DNA from: Echinostoma caproni
Taxonomy: Eukaryota > Platyhelminthes > Trematoda > Plagiorchiida > Echinostomatidae
Length of the DNA stretch: 64,000 bases
Assembly: GCA_900618425.1 (NCBI GenBank)
Contig: UZAN01039577.1
Location: 8,705 to 72,704 of the forward strand
Reading direction: 5' to 3'
This document shows, one piece after another, positions 49,872 to 60,002 of this stretch. The notes under the pieces are model-generated. The model searched no databases. It was not told the origin of the DNA and saw only the letters and a list, made by a program, of their open reading frames with translations. Each line of letters opens with the position of its first letter. Position 1 is the first letter of the stretch. The position numbers and the translations under genes were made by a program.

Positions 49872-52800
49872 TTTATACGTTTTTGGTTGAAGAATTACAG
49901 GAATGCTGCATGAGGATGTTGAAGAACTGCAAAAGGCTTAAATCTGAATTGTCCAGAAAATGAATGCATGAAACGTTTCTATTAATTCAGGTTTTCATAT
50001 TTGGATTCGCCCATTCGATGATGCATAGTCACCAGGCATTCTTGATAGTCTTGGCCAAGGGAAGAGTCCCTAACAGGACGAAGCAGCTGTCCAAAGCTCT
50101 TCATCGTTCATCAAAAATATCCCTATCAAAATTAAATATTTCTCATAATCATTGATTGTTTTAGAATACAGCAGATTACAAACTTAGGAGGGACCGAACG
50201 CGTACATCATGACTTGCTTTACACTGAGATATGAACGGACCGTAATAGTCCTTCTGCATTCGCACTTCAGATACCTCAGAAGATTATTGAATAGGATGTT
50301 CAGTTGTTCGCTGAGCTTGGCAATTGCATTGCAAACGTGGCATCATCAATCGAGGTGACATTCTTCATGCAGGAACTGCAGTTACTACATTCCCACATAT
50401 TCCTCCTTGAATATTTTTATTAATTTATCCACTCTGTCTCGGAGTTATTCGTTTGTTTGTCTCTGATACATGCTCCCTGGTTTTACCGTTTATTGCTCTT
50501 TTATACCATTCTTCTCATCCAGTGTCCGTCTTATCTCCAGATTTTTATCCTTTGAACATACTGCGAACCCACATAGACACCAACATGCATGCATACATTT
50601 AGCCAACCTGAGATTCTGCAGTGAGACTATCTCAGACTTATAATCAAATAATGCCTGAAACCATGGGCAAAAAACTGTTCCCATCCGCATTTCTTTTTAT
50701 GCACCGATGAGGAAAACTGATTACCAAACTGTTCATGAGTCTTCCCAGAAACCGATTATCTTTATTTATCTCTATTCACCGGTATCTGGCGCAATTATTC
50801 TGTCTCGGGAACACCACATACTAGAAATCATAAAGTGTACAAAATAAGGAATTGACAGCGGTAATTCCTTGTACTAACTTAAAGTTATCCCGAACGAATA
50901 ATTATCCTCTACAATCCGGTTGACGAATAAATGGAATGGACGGGAAAATGCAGGCATAGGCAAAATTTTGGCCACAGGGTCGGTGATTTCAACGCACTCT
51001 TTCCTTTAGATGTTTAGAGTTAGGGAGTTAGATGGTAGATTGTGGCTATTGAAGTAATGTGCAATGTGTGTAAATTTGAGAACCAGATTCAGAAATCACT
51101 GTTGTTGAATTGGCAGCAGGCAAAATTGATTGAATATAATAGTTGGAGTTCAGAGAAAAAAATAAAATCCATTGAAAAGATCATTTAAATTAGAATGATT
51201 TTCATATTCTTCTGTTTTTGATTGAAACCTCAACTGTTGGGAACAGCAAGTAGCGAGTTCCCATATGGGTTTGTAGCTTAACAGCAATTTAATTTAACGT
51301 ATACAGTCCAATCTAAACAAATTTGTTTAAAGAAAACTGGAAAAAAATCTATTCACCATTTCTCTGGCTGGGTTCTCGCTTCAATGCTGGAGTTGGGAAA
51401 GCTCATATCGACTTTATTGAAGTTGAACACAGGTGATATAATAACGGCGGAACTTTGCAAGTAATCAAAAGACCTGTAGAAGGAAAAAACAACATTACTG
51501 TCGAAAGTAAATCAATAAAATGGATTTAATAGAAGCTATGTCTTGAATGATTGATCAAAATTTAACAAAACAAGGGAACTGATAAAATGACTCCAAGAGA
51601 CGATTGGTTATCCTAAATTTTATGGTATTTAAGGACTGAGGAGTTCATCATCAATGCATATTTTTAGCGTTTCCGGGTCGCCGAGTCTGTAAATCCTAGA
51701 TTCCATCATGGATGATCAACGGTACTCAAACAGGGGATAAATCACGACTGATTTCGGGTAGTCGCAACTCCGAATCGTAGCACATTTCTGGAACAATTTA
51801 TTGGGACTGATTGAAGTTGAGACTGTCAAATTCAGTGTAGAAGATATTTTCACACTTTTGAGTAAAATACACGACATACTTGAACGATCAAACCATAGCC
51901 TTGTTGTACATCAACTCTTTATTTACCAGTTTGCACATCAGTAAAATGATTGAATATCTATGGCAATATTTACATTAAAACGAGCTAGACATATACCCCC
52001 TTTTTGGATGAATAAAATCACCTGGGTTTTTGATGCACACACAATGTCAGAGAGAGATTGTCTTCGTAGACCTTACGTTCAGAAATTTATGAAAAGGGCT
52101 CCTGGAACATCACCCTGCATGGCTGAACACCATAATGATGGTGTCACTCACAGGTGCTGTGGTTTCACACCACTTCACATCTCACTGTGGACGTCACCGA
52201 GACATTGCATAGTAGCTTTAAGTAGTTTTGTCTCTGTTTTTGAACCCACTGGAAATGACTTCGGAAAAAGTAACATTAACTCGTTTTATTAAACTGTTCC
52301 GTTCCAACAGCATTATTTAGTGATCATTCATCGACACAAACTCTTCGGTTTTCGCTGCGTTCCAAACATCCCTGTTTTTTTTCTTTAGTTAAATGTGCGA
52401 TTCTGATCGCATCCCTGGCTTTAGTTTTTGTTGTTGGAAAATTTTAACGGTTTTACCACCACAACCACCACAGCTTGCTTTTTACCTGACTTGACCCAGC
52501 GGGGTTGTCCGTTGAATCGATTGTTTCCTTCGCCTTCGTCAACTTACGTTGCCGACAGGCTTAACCTCATCTTATGCATCAATTTGACCAGATTATGAAC
52601 AAAATTTTCCGAGCGTTAGATTGCTTATCGTTCAGCCCCATTAATGGCATTTTGACACCTAAGCTAAGCCTATTCACTCCTCTGCGCGTCGGTAGTGTGT
52701 CTGTGCGTGTGACCTTTGCAGTCCTTGGACTCTCGTTACGGGCAGCTATTCCATTCCGGTCGTGTCAGGTTTCCGTCCACCGGTATGACACAATGGTGCA

Positions 52801-55800
52801 CTATAGGTCTCTTTTTTGTACTTTCATCCATAACATATGTATGCATCGATCAAAGTCGACAATAAACTGAAACATGATATTGGTGTATAGTTTGTGGCCT
52901 GACAATGTCCATGAAAAATGCTGACTAGCGTGACAACTCATGAAATTGATGCGTAAAGAGCGAGACTTTTGTATCCATCCCGATCCTCATGGAGAGTTAG
53001 GTCAGTATCTGCTCATATTTGAAAATTTTTATTGAACATATGAGTACTTTCTAGTGAGCCTGTGTGAATTACAAATGAAGTATTCCGAAAGGTATAAATA
53101 TATTGCCTAAATCAGTTACTAAGAGACTTTCTATCGACGGAAATCAACTTGGATAGAATGTTTGAATGCTATTCAACTCACTTTCTGAATACCCACCCTG
53201 TGTTTTTCGATCTTTAGATTTCCCACATTTTTCCCTCTACTTCAGACATTTGAAACTCTGTTTCATGTCTTTCTCTGATCAATTTTTGTGCTGTTTGGTA
53301 TTCATTTCGCCAGTGAAATAGCATACAACAACAATCCCACTCGGTGATGTCGCTGTGTGTAACTCCCGTTTATTTGTGTGCTCCCGTTTCTGTTTTCCTG
53401 GTTCATTCGCCACTTACCGCACCACTTTTAATGTTTCCTACTAGGTTCAGTCTGAAACAGATGACTATCAAGCGTATAGATCCATCAGATTAACCTAGAT
53501 GGTGTGCAGTGCTCTTTCCGGACGGAGTCAATTACTCCAAAAAAGTTCACTCACGCCTATTTTATTGCACCACTGCAAATTGTTCGTGAGCTTTGACGAG
53601 TAAAGCATAATTTCGCATAATACACACATGACAGTAGAGATATGAATGAAGGAAAAACTGCCCAGAAAAACTGGTCAGTGTTTTAAAGTTGAACAGAATG
53701 CCGTACTTGATAGAAATTTTGCCATCAACAGTAGACATAAATACATCAAATAGGCTTATTTTGATAGTGAAATTGACCTATCAAAACGGCTGAACAGGAT
53801 ATACTTAAATGGCTTGTTCATTTTGGAAAATAAAAGTAGCTTCAGTGCATTATTGCGTTCCATGTTGAGATGCCCGATGGATACCGGTATTGCATCATCC
53901 ATATTAAGTTGATATTAACCAATCGAAAACACGCGTTTTTCAAGGTGTCACTAACCAACAGCATCAGCACTGTCCTGGACAACGCACCGACGTTACACTA
54001 TTTCTCAGGTTTTAGTTGTGCTTTTGACCTCGCCGGGTAACTCATAGTTTGCCCGTTTATACTCGGCAGTTTTAACCTGGACATTCATATTCTATGCAAC
54101 TTGTGACGCGATCGCTTTGTGACTGCATCAAGAAATAGCATTCATTGTGACTTGGATATTGGAGAATAGAGTCATTTTAAATAGATTCCTTGAGCAGTTG
54201 ATGAAGTTCCCAAATTTGAAGGGACTCAGTTCGGCTTCTTATAGCACAGCGTAATATCGGAACCACCCAGTAAAGTTCTGATATTTTCGTTAGAGCAAGG
54301 TAAATTTGCGCAAATTCACTGATTACGTAATTTGTAACCAAGGCGACACCAAACACACTTCACCCTCAAGCACCTCCGGGTGATGTTACCATGGTATATC
54401 CCAAACTCTTAGACCCCACACATTACCGTCATTATTTTCTTACATATTATTGTTACACCTTGAGAGAAAATTAATGAAAAGGCAGTTTTGTTCACAATTC
54501 ACACCCTCACTTTAAAAGTTTTGTGGCCATGAATAGGATGAGAAACCGGGCCCAAAGTGTAACTTCTGCAGTGCCGAATGATTTTTAGTAGATATGTTTT
54601 CAGCACGCTGGCTCATCAATAAATTTTCAAGGATTATCACTCGAAAAACCTAAAATACGCACACTTGTAGATTAGCAATGTCCTTTGAATCAAAGATAAA
54701 CTCCGTGCAACTGTAGTTTATTTGTACCTGCACATTTTCCCTGTGCAAAATATGACCTGATCTCAACATCAGATGCTCTCCGGACTAGGTTCATAGTACT
54801 TCTGCACTACATTGGAGAGAAATAGTTTGTAAAATCTACTTCATGGAACCGGACCTGGTGATGGACTTGACCTAACTCAATGCTTGATTATCAAACTGTA
54901 GGTTTAGAAAAATTCAGTAACCTTATCTCGGCCAGGGAGGTGACAGCGCGAATCTCTCTGCACGATTCTTCCACTATTAACTTAGACGAAGTTCGGATGA
55001 AGGTCCGTGAGCATTGCCTCATTCCTTCGAATTCGTTTAAAAGCCTTAGGGAACCACGTGTGTCATGATTCCAGTTTCAGTAGCGCATCCATGGTTATGG
55101 AAGTGAACGTTTTACCATCAGCCCTTCGTTAGTCTCCATGTCCAGTGTTTGGTGTGAGATGTATTAGATAATTATTTAAACTTTCACAGCATGCCTGCTT
55201 TATAATTTTGCCCTTCGTGCGGTGCCTGAATAAGAGTAAACTCAACATTTCCTTCGACAAAGTTAAGCTGAACTGCGTAGTCGACTTTGCAGGTAAAATG
55301 ATCCACTTCCATACGTTGAGAGGAGAACGATAACAGGTGAACAGCTAATTGCAGTTAATTGTACTAATAAATTAATTTAGAGTGTTTCATGAAAAAAACA
55401 GTTTCCGGCTCACCAGCAAGCTATTTTGTTTGGTGGGTGTCTTATCTCCGTAGTTGGTAGTATTAGTGAAGTAGCTGAGGGTACCACCACAAGCCTTCAT
55501 TGATCTGTTATTCCATAAACCTAGAACACTCTATTTGTTCGGTAGACTTGAAAACCACATGGTGTAGCTGGTTTAATTAAGGGTTATTCAATATCGATCA
55601 GCCATAGGAACAGTTAGATGTTAACTTCAACTTCATCCGCATTTTAGGTCATATGGCTAATGAATTAATGGATGTTCTTGTTAACTAAATTTACTGTGCA
55701 CCCATTGCATGATGTTACTGGGGAAAACCATCCACAGGTTGAAAGTAGTATATGCAACCGCAAGTGAACAGAAGCTTGGCATCTATTTTTTAACGGAATG

Positions 55801-56086
55801 TCGTTCATTCGGCATTCGTATTCCGTAAATTATCATTTTAAAATCGGGCACGGTAGCTTTTTCGATCAGACCTGCTCACTATCGAGCATAATGATCCTTT
55901 GGTGGCGAAAATGACCAACAGTTCACTCGGAGACTAAATGATACAACGTTTCACCTCAGATGAAACCCATTCAGATGGAAAATAATTTACAGTGAATGTT
56001 GAATGCGAACGAGATAGACGTGTTCAGTGGAACAAGCTAACTTGGAAGAATAAAAAGTAATTAACCGCACGCAACTAAGGCGATCC
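49872..56086. other. Mostly non-coding stretch, a few unrecognised frames
   Basis: No gene supported over 6 kb. The longest frames are 51960-52292 (110 codons), 52574-52870 (98 codons) and 54880-55068 (62 codons, with REVTARISLHDSSTINLDEV); the last has exon-like composition. None shows a domain I recognise. The block at 52350-52870 is GC-richer than its surroundings and may be an old repeat. Confidence 0.4.
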
Positions 56087-56281
56087 ATGTCAATCAGCAG
56101 ATATCGCAATTTCGTTAGGATAATACTGTTCAAAATAATTGCTTCCGTTTTGGTGGTTGGTCTTTTACGGGCAGAATCCAAACCGTTTCGAGGCTTCACG
56201 CGTACCAAGTTACCTGCTGTCCTACGATTACGTCGTTTTGATAAATTACTACCACAACTAGTAAATGATAACAATGCCTGA
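56087..56281 (+). CDS. Candidate small secreted peptide precursor, 64 residues
   Basis: From the ATG at 56087 the N-terminus has a basic head and a hydrophobic core (IILFKIIASVLVVGLL) ending in RA-ES, a good layout for a secretory signal with cleavage near residue 29. The remainder is about 35 residues, strongly basic (KPFRGFTRTK, LRLRRFDK), with one Arg-Arg pair that could serve as a processing site and no Cys. An AATAAA at 56372-56377 lies about 90 bases after the stop, a sensible 3' UTR. It resembles a secreted or neuropeptide-type precursor in layout only, and lacks the Gly-Lys-Arg amidation signal usual in flatworm neuropeptides. The opposite strand also has a 95-codon open frame, which weakens the case. 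Confidence 0.35.
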   Translation: MSISRYRNFVRIILFKIIASVLVVGLLRAESKPFRGFTRTKLPAVLRLRRFDKLLPQLVNDNNA

Positions 56282-56371
56282 TAATATTAGAAGTTAGTTG
56301 TTCCGCGGATATTAAATGAATATGACACTCGTCACTAAACGTCTTTAACTGTTTCTGTCCCCCATTTGTTG

Positions 56372-56377
56372 AATAAA
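56372..56377 (+). terminator. Poly(A) signal AATAAA
   Basis: A canonical hexamer about 90 bases downstream of the small secreted ORF stop. Its use is inferred from position only. Confidence 0.35.
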
Positions 56378-56461
56378 AACGGCAATGTTTTCAATTCAAG
56401 AAAATAAAGGTATTCTGACTATAGTTTAAGAAAAGGTGGTGAACACCGGTCAAGTCAATAC

Positions 56462-56482
56462 ATATATATATGTATATATATA
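56462..56482 (+). repeat. (AT)n-rich tract at the 5' edge of repeat R copy 1
   Basis: Alternating AT with one internal TG directly abuts the first base of the dispersed repeat. The copy at 59.5 kb is also preceded by a TA-rich stretch, which suggests an AT-rich insertion preference or an AT-rich element edge. Confidence 0.7.
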
Positions 56483-57075
56483 CGTCTGACCCCACACTGT
56501 GCCAAACAAATCGTGGTAAAATAATTTTGATGAAAAAGGAACGTTCCATGATTTACATGTGAGCAGAATGCTGCCAAGTTACCCAGACCAAACCAGAAGA
56601 CTTTTGTTGAGGAATCCACAATTGGAGCCTTTGACTAGTCAAAGCCTGATACGCAAGGCAGCGGGGCAATGTGCGAAAACTGTAATCCATTGGGAGCCGG
56701 TGCCCAGCTCATCGGATCATAGGCCCTTTGGATGAGGTCAAACGTCCAAGGTGCCCAATTGAGTTGGTGGTCACTGCCACAACCGGGAAGTCGTAAGTGT
56801 TTCGTACGCCTCCTCTTGAGTGATCTGAAATCAGGGTTTTGGCCAACTTCCTTAGATGAACTACCAGTGGTTCACTAACCCGGAAGTCGGCTTTTCGTCC
56901 TCTCACTTTGGTGGGAAAACACCTGCACCACAAGAAGGCAGTAAGTAGGACTTACTCAGCAGAGGCTGTTTGACACACTTGGTCGGATGGTGATATCTCA
57001 CGAGTTGCAAGAGAAGGGTAACCAGCCGCAACCCTAGACACCCACCCCCGACCACGCTAAGTCTTTTGGAGGACC
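56483..57075 (+). repeat. Dispersed repeat R, copy 1
   Basis: About 590 bases of GC-richer sequence, closely related to blocks at 59475-60002 and 62555-63010, all in the same orientation. Shared blocks include GTCTGAC...GTGCCAAACA, GGAATCCACAA, AAAGCCTGA..CGCAAGGCAG, GCCGGTG.CCAG.TC, GTCAAACGTCCA, ATCAGGGTTTT.GGCCAACT and AGACACCCACC.CCGACCA. It has the fullest 3' end of the three. No RT, transposase, LTR or tRNA-like promoter was identified, so the class is unknown. The minus strand of this and the other copies can be read as a peptide with W.PAPNGL, but stops interrupt it. Confidence 0.8.
56629..56644. repeat. Perfect 16-base palindrome in repeat R copy 1
   Basis: CTTTGACTAGTCAAAG is its own reverse complement and sits inside the repeat, about 145 bases from its 5' edge. 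Confidence 0.9.
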
Positions 57076-59224
57076 CAGTGACTCCTTTCCGAAAATACAC
57101 TTTAAGCAAGACCAATTGCTATCGTAAATTCCGCATCGCATACAAGTAAATAAGCTCTTGAAACGGTTGGTATTTTCACAAACTCCATAAAAATGCGACG
57201 AGACATTTATAATGGGAACACAGAATAACTGTTAATAATCGGCCTTAAGACCCCCCCCCTCCAATATTCGGATTGCGGTACATTTGATGCTGAAAGTTAG
57301 CAACGAACGGAATTATAAGGAGATATTTCTTACTCTAATTACTATTGCATCGCTTTATAAATTATGCAGAACATTGTAGTACTTATGCGGGTCACCATCA
57401 TTGTCGTCTTATCGGGTACACCGTGGCATGAAGTACATAAGCCAGGTATATGCGTTCGCAAGGCTGAGAAATTACTCACTGTGATGTCAATAGCTTCAAG
57501 ACAAGAGCGCAAATTGGATTTGCCCATTCGATTTAGTAGATTACGTGTGTGCAAAGTGCGAATAACTCAATTTATGATCATCTGATCAGTTGGAACTTCA
57601 AGGTCAAACAGTTCATTCTGAGCAGACTTGCTGGATTTTATGTCCACTGTAACATTTTTTATCCATCTCATGTCAAATACTTTTTTGAAAAGGAGCTTAC
57701 ATGCTTTAGCTTTATATCGACCGTGGACCACTAAAACCACCGACTCTCTTGGTCATACACGATTGTATGAATTCGGCCAGTAACTGTAAACAGTCAACAT
57801 ATTGTGCAAACTAAATTCACTCACCGTCCTTATTGTCTGAATGCGCCACCGGTGAGAACCAATTGAGTCATTCTTCTGCTGTCTTTAAAAGACAAGACAT
57901 ATTATCTGATAAACGCAAGATTCGGTGTCCGGTTCAAATTTAGTCACTATATGAAAGTTATCTTTCTGTTAAGTTGGTTAAAGGTGCCAACATTTCATAC
58001 ACAAACTCGACCGAGGAATCGCTTTGTCTTTCTGTGTAAACTGTTATTACCCGGACTTATTGACAACTTCTCCGGGAGCACTCAAACTTGGATAACGCTT
58101 AACAGTTCTCCGTTACTCCTGCTCTTACTCTTAATCTCGATAAGCATTTTGAGTATCTTTTTACGTTATCTCTTTATCCTTTCCCATCTGATCCGGCATC
58201 CGAATCGGTATCTCGGGTAAATTACACCAAATTTCTGGAGGATTGTACTGATGATAACCTTCATTGGACCTCTCACAACCAACGCCTCGGTAATAAAGTT
58301 TGATGACTTTCCTTCCATTGATCCGTGAACTTCATCAGCTTCGAATTCAACAGTTGATTATCTCCAAATTCACATACCGGTGACTTTCTCCTTTTTAAAT
58401 TCCAGTATATATTTATTACTTTATTAGTCATCTGTTATCTTTTCTAGCGTTTTTTAAAAAGGCTTTCCGCTGCTTTGACGTGGACCAATCATTATTATAC
58501 CTTCATTCCCGCTGGAAGAGTTTATTACCAATCTGTGTGAACGTGATTTGAACGCATGTGAAAAGTTTGCAATTATTGATCCAACACATTCATTGTACAC
58601 AGTTGATTTCCTGTCGTGCCCGCCGGTCTACTAGATCACGATAGTGTTGTGTTCCCTCACGCATACACATGGATGGCCACTGCAAGTGATTTGGTTACCA
58701 ATGCACAGGTTTTCGCAGAGTTTCTATTTCTCTCTGTCGTGTACATTTTGAATAAACTGTAGGCACTAAACCACAGCAGTCACAATCACAATGCCATAAA
58801 ACAACACGTGCGGGTTCTTCATCAATCAATAGATAGCCGCAGTGTATTTATGTGTATGAAGTTCAGGGTGATTGCGAATAGAAAAGCAAGCAATGATTTC
58901 TAATTAATCAGTATCAGATCTAATGTTCAATAAGAAAAGCGACTGGTACTTGTTATAAAGCGGACTCCGGATATCGGATGAGTCCAATTCGATTTCTGAT
59001 ATAACTAATTGATAGCTGGCAATTCAATCAATACTTACCGGAAGCTAAAAGAGGTGGTTAGGTTAATAAGAGCTTTATTTCAAATTATTTTGATAGATGA
59101 ATGTATTACTCAGCCAATTTTAGATAGTGCAAAACAGCCCACGAAAAACATTTTGATTGAAATGTAGATTTTCCGAAAAAAATCGATTTTAGTAATTCAC
59201 TAAGGGGTTGATAAACCAACATTT
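57076..59224. other. Inter-repeat stretch with weak ORFs
   Basis: Contains the membrane-segment ORF at 57951-58220 (listed) and overlapping open frames on both strands at 57342-57585. The plus-strand one has a hydrophobic start (MQNIVVLMRVTIIVVLSGTP) and Arg/Lys-rich remainder; the minus-strand one has CTSCHGVPD. Neither is recognised. A C9 tract lies at 57251-57259. Confidence 0.4.
57951..58220 (+). CDS. Hypothetical ORF with one strong transmembrane segment
   Basis: The 89-codon frame has a Leu/Ile-rich stretch near residues 53-77 (SSPLLLLLLLISISILSIFL) flanked by a Ser/Thr-rich segment before it and a basic segment after it (LIRHPNRYLG). This is the layout of a single-pass membrane protein with an inside-positive end. 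A donor-like CTCGG|GTAAAT coincides with the stop, so the frame could be an internal exon running on elsewhere. The family is not recognised. AT-rich DNA readily gives Leu/Ile runs by chance. Confidence 0.25.
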   Translation: MKVIFLLSWLKVPTFHTQTRPRNRFVFLCKLLLPGLIDNFSGSTQTWITLNSSPLLLLLLLISISILSIFLRYLFILSHLIRHPNRYLG

Positions 59225-59415
59225 ATCATCGATTAGTTATTCTGTTACCTCCTTGTATTGAATATATAATGATACCATGTTCAGGAAGGCAGGAACTGTT
59301 AACCAAAGGGCTACAATACAACAAACAGAGAACGGAGAAAGACGGACAATAATAGTTGGACTTGAACACAGGGCGATGATTACCGCTTGACCGCAATTCA
59401 CAGTGATGCACGATG
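59225..59415 (-). mobile_element. SINE, family A, diverged, contracted head
   Basis: On the minus strand a head with an A-box-like GCGGTCAAGCGG (plus 59383-59394) and a B box GTTCAAGTCC (plus 59358-59367) is followed by a body with TAGCCCTTTGGTTAACAG and CTGCCTTCCTGAAC. That body parallels CAGCCCTTTGATTGGTCGCT and CTCCTTCCTGAAA of the 17.0 kb copy. The A-to-B spacing is only about half that of a tRNA, so the anticodon part of the head appears deleted. Confidence 0.55.
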
Positions 59416-59474
59416 AAAATTTCTGGGTGAACCTTGAATACAGAAATTCCTATCTATTATATTATATTTCATGC

Positions 59475-60002
59475 ACGTCTGACTTCAGACTGTGTGCCAA
59501 ACAGATCGCGGTACAATAATCTGGACAAAATGATAAGAGTTCCACGATTTGCATGTGCACTGAATACTGCCAGGTTGCCCAGGCCAAGGCAGATGAATTT
59601 TCTTGAGGAATCCACAACCGGAGCGTTTGACTATAGTTTGACTATAGTCAAAGCCTGACCCGCAAGGCAGCGGGGCAGGGTGTGAAAACCACAATTCATT
59701 AGGGGCCGGTGTCCAGTTCATCGGATCATACGCCCTTTAGACGGGGTCAAACGTCCACAGTGCCCAATAAACCTCAATACCGAATCGAACCGGTGACCGT
59801 TGCCACAACCGGAAAGGTGTGGGTGTGGTTTGTGCTCCTCCTCTTGGTTGGTTTTGAATCAGGGTTTTTGGCCAACTCCCCTAAGTGAACTGCCAGTGGT
59901 CCACCAACGCGGTTATACCCCTGGATGTTGACTTTTTGTCCTCTCATTTTGATGGAAAAACACCTGCACCACGAGAAGACAGGACTTCGTCAGAAGAGGC
60001 GA
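59475..60002 (+). repeat. Dispersed repeat R, copy 2
   Basis: Starts at the same CGTCTGAC edge as copy 1 and runs parallel to it until GGACTTCGTCAGAAGAGGC, where similarity stops. It therefore lacks the last 100 or so bases. The central palindrome is altered to TTTGACTATAGTCAAA and an 11-base half (TTTGACTATAG) is tandemly duplicated at 59626-59636 and 59637-59647. Confidence 0.8.

Noticed and set aside
55987..56274. 95-codon minus-strand ORF opposite the secreted-peptide candidate
   Set aside because: It is a complementary-strand shadow without a signal, domain or context. The plus-strand frame has the leader and poly(A) signal.
57342..57554. 70-codon minus-strand frame with CTSCHGVPD
   Set aside because: No domain match. 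It overlaps a plus-strand frame of equal quality, so neither is supported as a gene.
59485..59721. Minus-strand ORF (W.PAPNEL...) in repeat R as a conserved protein
   Set aside because: Parallel peptides appear in copies 1 and 3 only because the DNA is repeated. Stops and frame shifts interrupt them, and no third-position bias was evident.
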